The notes: generated by a model from the letters alone, not told the origin. 64,000 bases of DNA from Echinarachnius parma (GCA_037951105.1 JBAMJV010007495.1:36001-100000), one strand, 5' to 3'; counted from the stretch's first letter, positions 27,301-34,800 are shown. Program-made: numbers and translations.

Positions 27301-30300
27301 GACTCAGAGTGCGCCGAGGCATCTTCCTGCGAATATCCTTTCTTTATATCAATGCTAGAAATTAACCCTTTTCCTCTTGTGGCCCAGTCGAGCAAGTAAA
27401 ATCAAGATTTGACAAATTCCAGTGGCCCGAAACGTGAATCTGGTGGCCTCAAACAAAGAATTTTTTTTTTTTTTTAATGTTACATTCGGTTGCCCATTCA
27501 GTGGTTGCCAGTGGAATCTACATGTAGTATCAAAGAACTGTTGTGGCCTAAAGCTAATATTTAGTGGCCCCGGGACAGCGAAACAAAATTGACAGTCAAA
27601 CTGGTCACCCTAGGGAGACAGAAAAAAGGTGGTCTTGATGGCAAACTTTAGTGGCACACTTGAAAAATGGTCTGAATAGACAGCTGGGGGTGTATTCTGA
27701 AAACGATTTTAAGTTAAAATTGATTGTATCTACGTCACATCTACGTCACTAAAATATCAAAGTGGACTTTATAAGGAATAGCAATTTGCTAAAATATATT
27801 TTAGTGACGTAGATACAATACATTTTTATGCCTCCGCAACGAAGTAGCCGGAGGCATTATGTTTTCGGGTTGTCCGTCCGTCTGTACGTACGTACGTCCG
27901 TACGTCCCATTCTCGTGATCGCGATCAAGAACCGATTGACGGATTTTCACCAAACTTGGGTCATGTATGTATCTTGGGAGGCCAATGATCTGATTAGATT
28001 TTGGGGTCATGAGGTCAAAGGTCGAAGGTCAGAGAGCTCATTATATATGCAAAAATAGCTCGTGATCGCGTTATCTCAAGAAAGGATTGACAGATTCTGA
28101 CCAAACTTGGTACATGTATGTATCTTGGGGGGCCGATGATCTGATTAGATTTTGGGGTCATGAGGTCAAAGGTCAAAGGTCAGAGAGCTCATTATATATG
28201 CAAAAATAGCTCGTGATCGCGTTATCTCAAGAACGGATTGACTGATTCTGACCAAACTTGGTACATGTATGTATCTTGGGGGGCCAATGATCTGATTAGA
28301 TTTTGGGGTCATGAGGTCAAAGGTCAAAGGTCAGAGCTCATTATATATGCAAAAATAGCTCGTGATCGCGTTATCTCAAGAAGGGATTGACAGATTCTGA
28401 CCAAACTTGGTACATGTATGTTCCTTGGAGAGCCAATGAACTGCTTAGATTTTGGGGGTCATGAGGTCAAAGGTCAAAGGTCACAGGGCTCATTATATGT
28501 AAAAGTAGCTTGAGATTGGAAATCTCAAGAACTGAATATCAGATTTCAATCCAACTTGATACCTGAATGTATAATTGGGAACAATTGTAGTCATTAGATT
28601 TTGGGGTCATGAGGGCAAAGGTCACGGTCACTTATAGCTCATAATTGTGATACGTCAAGATCTAAAAGACAGAGTGCCATCAAAATTGAGTTGACAGAAT
28701 TAATTCTGTGTACATGTTGATTTGGGCTTGATATAAATAAATTGCGTAATGGCGGAGGCATCATTTTCGACTGCCCGCTGTCGAAGATCCATCTAGTTAA
28801 CTTAAAATTGTTTTCAGAATACACCCCCTGGTTGCTAAAGACATTTGGACTGTCAACAATGATGTCAAAACATAGAATATCAATTGTTGTGCTGTAATAT
28901 CAGTTTCAAAGTAGAATTATGAATTCCATTTTCCAATAATATGTGTAATTTTAAGTTTGATTATTGCCAATTGACGAACCGTATTATTCTATTTGAGTTT
29001 TATGCTATTCACTGTGAAGCACATATTTACAAAATTAGCCATTTTTCAACTGACCGAAAAACAACACAAAAAAAAACATTCTCTTTCCAATTGTTACGCA
29101 TCAGCTTTTCATTTTCTGAAATAATGATAATGTTAAAGGGCAATGAAACCCAAGCAAACTGTTGCTTTCATAAACTCTACATGTAAGATATTATTTAGTA
29201 ATAATCTCTGAAAATTTGAGCATAATCGGGCAAGAAATAAGAAAACTATGGCTCTTTGAAGATGTCCATTTATTCCTATGGGGGATTAAAATTGGCAACG
29301 CACTCTGATAAATTTGTAGACTACTCCCCATATGTTTTGTACACAATTTTTCCTATTTGTTTAGTTTTCTTCTTAGTCACACTTTTCCTTTCCCCAGACT
29401 CATATGTTGTGTATAAATGTATTCTACAAAACATAATTGAACTGAAACGAAGGGTAGACATATATTTTGAGAAAATTTAACAAAACTTAAATTTTGTGTA
29501 CAAAATGTATGGGGAGTAGTCCACAACTTTGCCAGAGTACGTTGCCAATTTGAGTCACTCTTAGAAATAAATGGCTATTTTAGAAGAGCCATAGTTTTCT
29601 TATTTCTTGATCGATTGTGCTCAAATTTTCAGAAACTACTCATCCATTTTAGTGTCTTATAGTGCATACAATGATCTGTCTGGATTTCATTGTCCTTTAA
29701 ATACTGTCAGTAAATAAATACATTTTAAAGGAAAGTATACTTCAATGTTCCTTGACTGCCGTGAACCTATATCTCAGCAGCCTGTCCGGTATCTCGCCCT
29801 AAATCTGATGGTTCCGTCTGTAACATGGGTACACAAGTCTGTCAAGCTGGGGTAAGTGCATTTTTAGTATGTACAAAGTGAAACCTGTCTATATTGACCA
29901 CAGAGGGGAATACATACAAATGGTCTGCAAAGTGATATGTGCTATATAAAAACTGTGTATTATTATTATTATTATTAAAAGTTAGGTTTATAAATAAGAG
30001 GTGTAACTCATTTTAAATGTTTTGTTTAATGTAGTATGAAGTATTCTTTGTTATTTAATCGATTATGTATACTATGTTCATCATGCTGAACATAATCAAT
30101 TTCCATAGTTATGTTTTGTATGTGGACCAATAAATGAAATGAAGTGAAAAGATGAAATTATTGAGAAAACAAAATCCATAAATTTACGTTTCTCCATTTC
30201 TATATTTTCTTTTTTTCCAGGAGTGCCAAGGATCCCTCTGCCCTTACTTTGGCCTGGAGGAGTGCTTCTGTGCTGACAAAGACACCACCAAAGACCTGGA

Positions 30301-33300
30301 TGAAGGCTGCCATATTTGCTGCATGGATCAATTTGGAAGTGAGTGTTTTCTTTTTACCTGTGACAAGTGTTGCCAACTCCTCTGTACAGAAACCCGCAGA
30401 AAAACAAACGGACTCGGAAAAATTACGGAATATCATCCATCGATGTTGAATATATGTGTCTGTATCCGTGTGTGCTCTTAAAATTGTTGTGCGAGCGCGC
30501 AAAATACGCACCCCCATTCGGTTATGTACATTATTTCATGAACCAAAAAAACGTAGAACATCTGAAAACAAGTCCAATATAAGGCAACCCGCGACCACAA
30601 AATTTTCCCCCCGGCTTGTGGTAAAAACAAGCCCAATACCACTGGAAATAATTGGAATTGGCAACACTGCCTGTGACCTCTTTATAAATGTGTGATGAGG
30701 AAGAGGGTGATAAATAAAATGATAATGTTGTTTACATCCAATTTATCATCTGGTAAAACGTTCTTTCTGTGTTTTTGAATTGTTCTTCATATCTTTTTTT
30801 ATCTCTTAATTGTCAGCTTTCATGGCCAGAGCTATGAGATTCTGATGAGATACACAAATGTATAGAGAAAACAAAGGCTCCATTATATGTTTCGGTACCG
30901 TTTTGTGTTATATCCCTCATAAGATCGTTTTACCATTGTATTTGACAAATGATAGTTTTAGACAACACGCGCAATCCCCGCGCAATCACGTGACCGGGCT
31001 TGATGGCAAAAACTAACACTAAAAGTTTGTTACGCGTTCGTCCCATAGATCATGTGTTTTAGCAAAATGCACACGCGATCAAATTTGTGCAGTACTCTAT
31101 GGCGCACACGTTCTAGTCACGTGATTGACATTGCTGGTAAAAACACCCTAGGAAGAAGAACGCCAAGACAGCCAATAAGCACATCCATGGGAGCGCTAGC
31201 ACGCATTCATCGCGTATGTGCGCAACTGCCAGCGCGTTGGTGCGCACTCAGTTTTGCGTCTTTGTGATTGTATGCGCAAAATAACAATGACTTAACCGTA
31301 ATCCCATTTGGTTATTTTGATCACTCGAGTCCATTAGGGGGGGGGGGGGGGGGCCTTTTTGGCCCCCCCTCAAATCTCGGCAACGAATGGACCGATTGAC
31401 TTGAAAATTGGCACATACGTAAAACAAGTCGAGTAGAATAAGAATTAAAAAAAAAAAAAAATTGAGCATTATTTTTTTTTTTTATAATTAAAATTTTGAA
31501 TATGCAAATTTTTGACGAATTTGGGGAAAATTTGGATTTTCATCTAAAATCAAGAGAAATTACAGGATTTCTTCAGGTTTTCTGTAAAAAATTTCTTTTG
31601 AGTATCTCAATGATAAATATGAAGTTTCAAATCTTCATGTTTTTAGAAAAGCTCGAGAAATAAGGATATTTCCTTATTTCTTTTGTATTTCATTGTTTTT
31701 ATTCTTATGTATTTTATTGTTTTTTTGTTTTGTTTTTTAAGTAGAATTTATCTCTGAAGTGTATGAATTAAACTAATAACAAAGCAATAATCAAGATTAT
31801 GATTCAATGTAACAATTATAACAGATTTGGAGTTTACATGGCATCGGATATATGAATTAAAATAGAAACCTGTACAAAAATTGCATTTTTTTGTGACGGC
31901 TGAGCAATTATCCACCTCTAAAATCAGTTCTACAAGTCCGACCGGGGTGAATTATATATCAAAACATGCTGGAGACTTGAGAGAAAAAAGTCATGAAGTT
32001 TGAACGTGAAATTCCAATCGGTCTAGATGCACGTCGAAAAAAACGACAGGGGGGGCCTAAAAGGCCCCCCCCCCCCCCCTAATGGGATTAGGGTTAAGTG
32101 TATTAGATGCGCCGTGGTTCTGGAGGCTCATACTGGCTTCATTAATGTTGATTGATTTTTATATCAAAATTTACAAGCGATTTTATGAAATATTAAAAGA
32201 AATTTTCACTTATTTTGCTATAGCTGAACACAATCACTGATATTGATGAGTGATATAAAACAACTAACGAATGTGCTTGATTGTGATAGGCAATCTATTA
32301 CCTCAGTGGGCTCAAAATGACAATTACCCTCAGCTACGCTTCGGGTAATAATCATTTTGAGCCCACCTCAGTAATAGATTTGACTATCACAAGAAGCTCA
32401 TTCGTTAGTTGTATAATATCAAATAGATACCCAACATTTTGCAAAGGGTTGTGTAATTCATAAACAAAGCAATTAATTACCACCATGTACGGAACCACTA
32501 TTATTTTGTGGTTCGCCCATGCTACTCACGCGTATGTTTGGAGACAATAGAATCCCGGACGATTTGTTCGCTCTGGACAAAGTAGTCTTCGTGCATGCAG
32601 ACCCATGAACGCATGCTTTAGAATGGTGATGCGTTTCACAATTATATTATTATATTTTTTCTGGAAACATATTTGTGTGAACTTGTTGGTGGAATGGACT
32701 ACTAAAGATGTTACCTTTCATTTGTAAGAATATTATTTTTTGGGTGGTGGTACCCTTTAAGGCCATCTGCAACAACTGGAAGGTCTACATTTTAAAACAT
32801 TTTCTTCCTCTCTTCATCATCTAGCTGTGAGATTCCGTCGATGATGAACCAGCAGACCAAGTCCCGTCTGATAGCTCACTTGTCACGATGTTGTTCTAAA
32901 TACTCAGAGCCAATTACAACTGAAAGGTCTAAAGCTTCTATATAACTATTCTTCTCATGTTTTCTATTAATTATCAGTGTGTTTGTCCAGCTATGAGATT
33001 CCTTCGATGATGAACCACACATATACGTATGGAGAAGACAAAGAACTGTCTGATGGCTCCACCGTCACGGTGCTCCTCCAGATGCCTGGTGCACCCTGCA
33101 ACGAGTACCAGGGTTACTGCGACGTCTTCAGCATCTGTCGCAACGTCGACTCCAACGGCCCGCTCTCGCGCCTCACAAACGCCATCTTCAACCCCGAACT
33201 CTACTCCGACATCGCGTCATGGATACAGGTACCAATGCCAGAAATTAACCTTTATGACTTGTGGCCCAGTCGGGCAAGTATAAATTAAGATTGTTCAACT

Positions 33301-34265
33301 TTGAGTGGCCCGAAACCTAAATCTGGTGGCCCCAAACAAAGAAAAACATAACAAATTCTGTTAAAATTTGGTTGCCCGAACGGGCCAGTAGAATTTAGGA
33401 TCAATGAATTTTGGTGGCCCAGAGCTAATTTTTAGTGGCCCCGGGCCAGTGAGCCTATGCTGATTTTGAGCACTGCAGGTATGTACCGTATATTGGTTGC
33501 TATTTTTATTTGTTTGAGAATTTTCTGTACATCGGATTCAAATTTGTGTAGTAAGATCTTTTCTCCAACAATGCAGCTTGGATACATGTGCTCACGTTGT
33601 TAGTGTCGCATAATTTTTAGGACATGAACCCATCATTAGTTTGAAACTTGTCTGGTAAACTTTTGATTCTAACGACCTTCTTTCCTGATGTACAAACATA
33701 GTTATCACCAATCAAGTTATTTACAACGGGTTAAAGTAGCAAATAAAACCATTTTGTAAATGCAGAAGTGTAGTACAGTTTTGATGGTCCCTTATTAAAA
33801 GCCAATTAGGGAGGGATCCTGTGTGATTATCAGTTAAAAAGTTGAACATGAAACTACATGAGCCAAAGAAGACTATAAAACACGATTGCTTACATTAGAT
33901 TATATCACTTGACAAAGTGTTGCAGCGGCACACGAAACGTCGTGATCTTTTAGATTCCTTGTTGACCATACATTGCGAGACAAACGAATATCACTAGCGA
34001 TATTATTTTCGATACATGTATTTATGTGCAATTTATCTCCCCTTTGCGTGTGCAGGCCAACTGGTGGGCTGCGGTGCTCATCGTGCTCGGTGTCATCATC
34101 TTCATGGGACTCTTCATCAAGATCTGTAGCGTCCACACGCCCAGCAGCAACCCCAACATGCCCAAAGCTCGCAAGGTGTCCGTGCCCGCTACGCTACGTC
34201 GGAGACACCACCAGCAGGCTGCGGCGGCCGGGGGTAGGGGGGGTCAAGATATTGCCATGGCATAA
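6227..34265 (+). CDS. ADAM10: ADAM10 metalloprotease, spliced gene (exons 2-14 seen, exon 1 missing)
   Basis: Spliced coding region: join 6227-6368, 15894-16012, 21125-21387, 22715-22996, 23966-24149, 24596-24756, 26229-26403, 26945-27074, 27234-27332, 29767-29851, 30221-30338, 32978-33228, 34056-34265. It gives 738 residues without exon 1; vertebrate ADAM10 is about 750. Order: prodomain (about 1-174) with a free-Cys switch candidate at C147, basic cleavage sites RQKR (171-174) and RTRR in the next exon, metalloprotease with [11 protein letters not shown] (374-384), disintegrin/Cys-rich region, one membrane span (about 672-692), and a cytoplasmic tail containing [11 protein letters not shown] as in ADAM10. 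Family knowledge: a cell-surface sheddase cutting Notch, Delta and other membrane proteins. The upstream exon must end in phase 1; no signal-peptide exon was recognised in 1-6226. All introns are GT-AG except the AT-AC intron at 27333. Confidence 0.93.
6467..6646. mobile_element. Foldback MITE
   Basis: Ends TACCGTATTTGCCGGTGTAT and its complement (TACACCAGCAAATACGGTA), with an internal inverted GCGGTTAATAC. Confidence 0.75.
7038..7205. repeat. Dispersed repeat, copy 2
   Basis: Second copy of the repeat at 1620-1800, in ADAM10 intron 2. Confidence 0.7.
7390..7791. mobile_element. TTAA-ended MITE, family A
   Basis: Bounded by TTAAAGGGTACCACC and GTGGTCCCCTTTAA. Related to 55315-55746 and partly to 32405-32762 and 19745-20030, so at least four copies. 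TTAA ends suggest a piggyBac-type source (inference). Confidence 0.7.
7978..8060 (-). mobile_element. tRNA-like SINE fragment
   Basis: On the minus strand it has TGGCTCAATGGTTGAGCACC (A-box-like) and GGTTCGATTC (B box). It lacks a proper acceptor-stem fold, so it is called SINE rather than tRNA. Confidence 0.6.
8095..9832. mobile_element. Non-coding element with dispersed GTAACACCGGGAC motif
   Basis: Ends GGCAATTCCACGATAA and its complement, flanked by CAAATG on both sides (8089-8094, 9833-9838). It carries about ten copies of TAACACCGGGAC in both orientations and 3-4 tandem units of ~200-230 bp (8335-9060). No coding frame. Confidence 0.75.
9838..9930 (-). mobile_element. tRNA-like SINE fragment
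   Basis: On the minus strand: TGGCTCCATGGTTAGAGCAC and GGTTTGATTCC, similar to 7978-8060 and 51965-52060. Confidence 0.55.
9987..10370. mobile_element. TTAA-ended MITE, family B
   Basis: Left end TTAAAGGGACTACAA, right end CTAGATCCCTTTAA. Same family as 24809-25190, 54340-54705 and 57128-57488. Confidence 0.75.
10415..10434. repeat. G homopolymer
   Basis: A run of about 20 G. Confidence 0.9.
10440..12450. other. Intron 2 of ADAM10, no gene seen
   Basis: AT-rich sequence. A 100-codon open frame at 10957-11259 resembles no family I know and has no splice or codon support. Nothing else stands out. Confidence 0.5.
12455..12790. repeat. GC-rich repeat with GGTACCCCGGGGTACC palindromes
   Basis: Contains near-perfect palindromes around 12571 and 12731-12768. 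A related GC-rich stretch (GGGGATGCTAC, GCGCAACGCGTACGCAAGAT) lies at 19328-19450. Confidence 0.55.
12919..13415. mobile_element. CAGTCAAACCTGT-ended element with a ~77-bp tandem array
   Basis: Inverted ends CAGTCAAACCTGT and ACAGGTTTGACTG enclose about five units of ~77 bp (GTCACCTGCCTACAGTGGTC...). The same ends occur at 35341-35780, 41268-41615, 50337-50415 and 50555-50735. Confidence 0.8.
14094..14755. mobile_element. Foldback element with ~170-bp arms
   Basis: Arms 14094-14275 and 14586-14755 (CGGAAATAATATCGCTAG...). The inner part has a second inverted pair, GGGATATCGATCC. A one-arm relic lies at 33884-34018. Confidence 0.8.
15167..15893. other. Intron 2 of ADAM10, end; nothing found
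   Basis: AT-rich sequence with no repeats or frames worth naming before the exon 3 acceptor. Confidence 0.5.
15894..16012 (+). CDS. ADAM10: ADAM10 exon 3, prodomain
   Basis: The acceptor is TTTTATCTGCAG and the donor is AAAG/GTAATT; phase 2 in, phase 1 out. It encodes [20 protein letters not shown]..., the ADAM10 FNL.(M/L)KR prodomain strand, ending YVGHLK. Confidence 0.9.
17415..18625. mobile_element. Foldback MITE split by a larger element
   Basis: Ends GCACTTGTCGGTAA... and ...GTGCAGGGTGTTGCTATAGC, the same family as the intact copy at 36898-37068. Interrupted at 17572-18531. Confidence 0.75.
17572..18531 (+). mobile_element. TGCCTCCGCAACGAAG element, copy 1
   Basis: Starts TGCCTCCGCAACGAAGTAGC and ends GATCCATCTAGT, flanked by TA. 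Internal ~140-bp tandem units (CTCGTGATCGCGTTATCTCA...TCATGAGGTCAAAGGTCA). Non-coding. Comparison with the empty MITE copy supports a TA target. Confidence 0.8.
18640..20220. other. Intron 3 of ADAM10, mostly unique
   Basis: Contains the GC-rich repeat at 19328-19450 and a partial family A MITE at about 19745-20030. No gene. Confidence 0.45.
20623..21058 (+). pseudogene. Decayed copy of ADAM10 exon 4, split by a retrotransposon fragment
   Basis: The left part (20623-20664) matches exon 4 at GGTATCACC..GGGATATTCC. The right part (20966-21058) resumes at CTACGATGGTGA and, allowing frameshifts, reads [12 protein letters not shown] and DVDSMIFKA. In between lies about 300 bp of foreign sequence. 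Confidence 0.82.
20665..20965 (-). mobile_element. Non-LTR retrotransposon 3' fragment
   Basis: The minus-strand frame (within 20701-21009) reads [20 protein letters not shown] and [19 protein letters not shown], the Cys/His segment found after the reverse transcriptase in non-LTR elements. Its 3' end has an AAGAAGAATTAAGAA tail. It interrupts an old exon 4 copy of ADAM10. The clade is not determined. Confidence 0.75.
21125..21387 (+). CDS. ADAM10: ADAM10 exon 4, prodomain with Cys switch
   Basis: Acceptor TTTCCAG, donor AGG/GTAGGT; phase 1 in, 0 out. It carries the prodomain core ([25 protein letters not shown]), then GCGLNDR as the likely inhibitory cysteine, and ends in RQKR, a furin-type site lying exactly at the splice junction. 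Confidence 0.93.
21397..21830. mobile_element. Low-complexity GGGCCAGTGG-type MITE
   Basis: Begins 10 bp after the exon 4 donor (TGCTCGAAATTGGGCATTAG). Words such as GGCCCGCTGGCCCTGGGC, and inverted versions near 21600-21680, recur in the elements at 27350, 33236 and 56445. Confidence 0.55.
22029..22345. mobile_element. Foldback MITE
   Basis: Ends CAGGGGGTGTTTCACAAAGA and TTTGTGAAACACCCCCCA, with long imperfect arms (TTAGTTGAACTTAA / TTAAGTTCAACTTA). Confidence 0.8.
22436..22502. repeat. Short tandem repeat
   Basis: About four units of TTGATTAATTGCATCA. Confidence 0.8.
22715..22996 (+). CDS. ADAM10: ADAM10 exon 5, activation site and catalytic domain start
   Basis: Acceptor TTGGCTTGTACAG, donor AGA/GTAAGT; 94 whole codons. 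It contains RSTRTRR followed by the mature start, then [17 protein letters not shown] and the helix ending FYVQRIR. The minus-strand paralogue splits this region into two exons (its exons 5 and 6). GC is clearly higher than the flanking introns. Confidence 0.94.
23103..23258. mobile_element. Foldback MITE
   Basis: GGGGGGTGTTGCATAAAGAG with inverted TTGCGAT words. Related to 47229-47354. Confidence 0.65.
23538..23945 (+). mobile_element. SINE 3' part carrying a nested MITE
   Basis: SINE body (GGGAGTGGAGATGGTACACA, GTAAAGCGTTTAGAGATGAT, GGCGCTATATAAAT) as at 38575-38740 and, reversed, 49500-49645. It is broken by a ~255-bp insert at about 23637-23896 with ends ATTACGTTTCACTAAGTTAG and CTAACTTGGGTGAAACGTAA. 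Confidence 0.75.
23966..24149 (+). CDS. ADAM10: ADAM10 exon 6, catalytic domain
   Basis: Acceptor TTGCTTATAG, donor GGGG/GTAAGT; 184 nt, exactly the size of paralogue exon 7. It encodes [30 protein letters not shown] and [10 protein letters not shown], all hallmark ADAM10 catalytic-domain segments. Confidence 0.95.
24235..24288 (+). pseudogene. More decayed copy of ADAM10 exon 7
   Basis: After TTTGTAG it has CTACATCTGG, then a deletion, then TTTAATGGCACAGAGCAGACT. The flank (GTCCATGTTGGGTATCAATT) is shared with the next copy. Period is about 170 bp. Confidence 0.65.
24404..24473 (+). pseudogene. Decayed copy of ADAM10 exon 7 with in-frame TAG
   Basis: After an acceptor TTTGTTTACAG it reads [16 protein letters not shown] and then TAG where the real exon has CAG. 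The donor side is missing. Confidence 0.85.
24596..24756 (+). CDS. ADAM10: ADAM10 exon 7, catalytic helix with zinc site
   Basis: Acceptor TTTGTTTGCAG, donor CCC/GTGAGT; phase 1 in, 0 out. It runs from SGGICEDF through [13 protein letters not shown] to [12 protein letters not shown]. The third zinc-binding His is the first codon of the next exon, so the intron cuts HEXXHXXGXX/H. Two decayed copies of this exon precede it. Confidence 0.95.
24809..25190. mobile_element. TTAA-ended MITE, family B
   Basis: TTAAAGGGATTAAGTAAC ... GTTACTAGATCCCTTTAA; similar throughout to 9987-10370. Confidence 0.75.
25380..25935. mobile_element. TTAAAGTGATCC-type MITE (diverged)
   Basis: ATTAAAGTGATCCCTGTAAA on the left and TACCTGTATCACTTTAAAT on the right; related to 46672-47060 and 52283-52733. 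Confidence 0.55.
26229..26403 (+). CDS. ADAM10: ADAM10 exon 8, end of catalytic domain
   Basis: Acceptor TTTTCGTGCAG, donor GAAC/GTGAGT; phase 0 in, 1 out. It starts with HD (third zinc ligand), then [17 protein letters not shown] with the Met-turn, and ends NGGCFE. This matches the ADAM10 pattern GNYIMYARATSGDK. Confidence 0.95.
26945..27074 (+). CDS. ADAM10: ADAM10 exon 9, disintegrin domain
   Basis: Acceptor CAACATGCAG after a (GTTT)n tract, donor CAG/GTAAGA; phase 1 in, 2 out. It encodes VCGN...[13 protein letters not shown] with the cysteine pattern of an ADAM disintegrin domain, ending CMLRSAMC. Confidence 0.93.
27088..27178 (+). pseudogene. Two small relics of ADAM10 exon 9 core
   Basis: GAACAATGTGACTGGAGCTA and GAACAGTGTGACTGGGGCTG both resemble the exon 9 segment coding EECDCGYE. 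They follow the donor directly. The match is short, so this is tentative. Confidence 0.45.
27234..27332 (+). CDS. ADAM10: ADAM10 exon 10, disintegrin domain, ends at AT-AC intron
   Basis: Acceptor TTTTCCACTGCAG; phase 2 in. It encodes [14 protein letters not shown] and [10 protein letters not shown]. No GT donor fits after SSC. Ending at 27332 with GA before ATATCCTTT gives phase 2, and joining to 29767 restores a six-residue spacer between cysteines, the same spacing as in family members. Confidence 0.85.
27350..27610. mobile_element. GTGGCCCAGTCG-type MITE inside the AT-AC intron
   Basis: Starts about 17 bp after the intron 5' end (AATGCTAGAAATTAACCC) and shares GTGGCCC words with 33236-33480 and 56445-56690. 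Confidence 0.6.
27688..28830. mobile_element. Foldback MITE with nested TGCCTCCG element, copy 2
   Basis: Outer ends GGGGGTGTATTCTGAAAACG and TTTTCAGAATACACCCCC. The nested element (about 27829-28797) is nearly the same as 17572-18531. Confidence 0.75.
29133..29700. mobile_element. TTAA-ended foldback element in the AT-AC intron
   Basis: TTAAAGGGCAATGAAACCC ... GGATTTCATTGTCCTTTAA with long imperfect arms. It stops 48 bp before the branch-point motif. Confidence 0.75.
29767..29851 (+). CDS. ADAM10: ADAM10 exon 11, Cys-rich region, starts after AT-AC intron
   Basis: It begins right after ...CCGTGAAC. The split codon GA+C gives Asp, then [15 protein letters not shown] and [11 protein letters not shown]; donor GGG/GTAAGT, phase 0. 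A GT-AG reading using the nearby CTCAG would need a phase-1 donor that does not exist behind exon 10. Confidence 0.83.
30221..30338 (+). CDS. ADAM10: ADAM10 exon 12, Cys-rich region
   Basis: Acceptor TTTTTTTCCAG, donor GGAA/GTGAGT; phase 0 in, 1 out. It encodes [16 protein letters not shown] and CHICCMDQ, matching the EKYGLEECTC...CHVCCM block of ADAM10. Confidence 0.92.
30357..30678. mobile_element. MITE next to the exon 12 donor
   Basis: Ends CTGTGACAAGTGTTGCCAA and TTGGCAACACTGCCTGTGA; starts 19 bp after the exon. Confidence 0.65.
31331..32092. mobile_element. Element with poly-G hairpin ends
   Basis: The left end CCATTAGGGG... runs into a ~17-G tract, GGCC, a T-run and C7. The right end is the inverse (G7, CCTAAAAGG, ~15 C, TAATGGG). 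The interior is AT-rich and non-coding. Confidence 0.7.
32277..32415. repeat. Palindromic repeat
   Basis: Arms ATCTATTACCTCAGTGGGCT and AGCCCACCTCAGTAATAGAT around a GCTACGCTTCGGG centre. Confidence 0.75.
32405..32762. mobile_element. TTAA-ended MITE, family A, partial
   Basis: Shares CCCAACATTTTGCAAAGGGT and GTGGTACCCTTTAA with 55315-55746; the left end is lost. Confidence 0.7.
32824..32903 (+). pseudogene. Truncated copy of ADAM10 exon 13
   Basis: CTGTGAGATTCCGTCGATGA then a GAACC run matches the exon 13 start (SYEIPSMMN), then diverges with stops. Confidence 0.8.
32978..33228 (+). CDS. ADAM10: ADAM10 exon 13, membrane-proximal region
   Basis: Acceptor TTAATTATCAG, donor CAG/GTACCA; phase 1 in, 0 out. 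It encodes [18 protein letters not shown] and [19 protein letters not shown], the conserved stalk before the membrane span. A truncated copy lies 150 bp upstream. Confidence 0.94.
33236..33480. mobile_element. GTGGCCCAGTCG-type MITE next to the exon 13 donor
   Basis: Starts 8 bp after the exon (ATGCCAGAAATTAACC) and ends TTTTGAGCACTGCAG. Confidence 0.65.
33884..34018 (-). mobile_element. Single arm of the foldback element, before the last ADAM10 exon
   Basis: It matches the right arm of 14094-14755 (GCTTACATTAGATTATATCA...) and ends 38 bp upstream of exon 14, within the region where a branch point is expected. Confidence 0.7.
34056..34265 (+). CDS. ADAM10: ADAM10 exon 14, membrane span and cytoplasmic tail
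   Basis: Acceptor CTTTGCGTGTGCAG; stop TAA at 34263-34265. It encodes [20 protein letters not shown] (membrane span), [14 protein letters not shown], then a basic, His/Gln/Ala/Gly-rich tail ending DIAMA. The juxtamembrane [10 protein letters not shown] is shared with vertebrate ADAM10. A candidate AATAAA lies at 34337-34342. Confidence 0.95.
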   Translation, partial: ANWWAAVLIVLGVIIFMGLFIKICSVHTPSSNPNMPKARKVSVPATLRRRHHQQAAAAGGRGGQDIAMA

Positions 34266-34800
34266 CGTAGGCAGTCATCGCTTTGCAAGAACTTACTCCC
34301 TTTTTTTTTTACCCCAAGAATTTATTAGTGAAAATTAATAAACACTTCTTTTCCCTTTTTTTTTTTTTTGGACCTCCAAGAGATCTTAGCATCAACCTTT
34401 TCCCCTAGCTTCATATAAATCTTTTGTATATATGTACTTGTATATCCAGCAGCAATCTAGCTTATGAACCAGGTTAGCTACGCCAAAAACACAACCAATA
34501 GAGCAGTAGGGGACTATATATATATGTTGCCATGGCATAACATAGACAGTGAGCGCATTGCAAGAACCCCCTTTTTTTACACCCTAGACATTATATAACT
34601 CCTTCTGGAACTAGCTAGTTAGAGTCCATTAACTCAGCAACAACTCTTAATTAGTTGTAAGCCTGCAATGAAGGTCTCCATGATGCGTGCGCTGTGTTGA
34701 AGACATCGCCAGCAGGTGTGTTGCTATAGCAAATTGTATTGCAAGTATCCCCTTTTTTTCACCCCACGTCCCTATACCATACAATTACTCGATCCTTCAT
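34266..34800 (+). repeat. ADAM10 3' flank with decayed tandem copies of the stop-codon region
   Basis: The sequence around the stop (GCCATGGCATAACGTAGGC, then GCAAGAA and an ACCCC tract after a T-run) recurs at about 34529-34595 (GCCATGGCATAACATAGAC, GCAAGAACCCCC). A weaker version occurs at about 34720-34785. AATAAA at 34337-34342 may be a poly(A) signal 72 nt after the stop; this was not tested. Confidence 0.6.

Larger units (their letters stand above)
27333..29766 (+). other. ADAM10: U12-type AT-AC intron in ADAM10
   Basis: Seen: the intron begins ATATCCTTT (27333-27341), the U12 5' splice-site consensus, and ends ...GTGAAC. TTCCTTGAC, the U12 branch-point consensus, sits at 29748-29756 with its branch A 11 nt before the 3' end. 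There is no polypyrimidine tract. Frame and cysteine spacing agree only with this splice. The 2434-bp intron carries a nested pair of transposable elements. The paralogue has no intron here. Confidence 0.85.

Noticed and set aside
29768-29780. CTCAG as a normal acceptor for exon 11
   Set aside because: It would need a phase-1 GT donor after exon 10, and none exists; it would also shorten the cysteine spacing.
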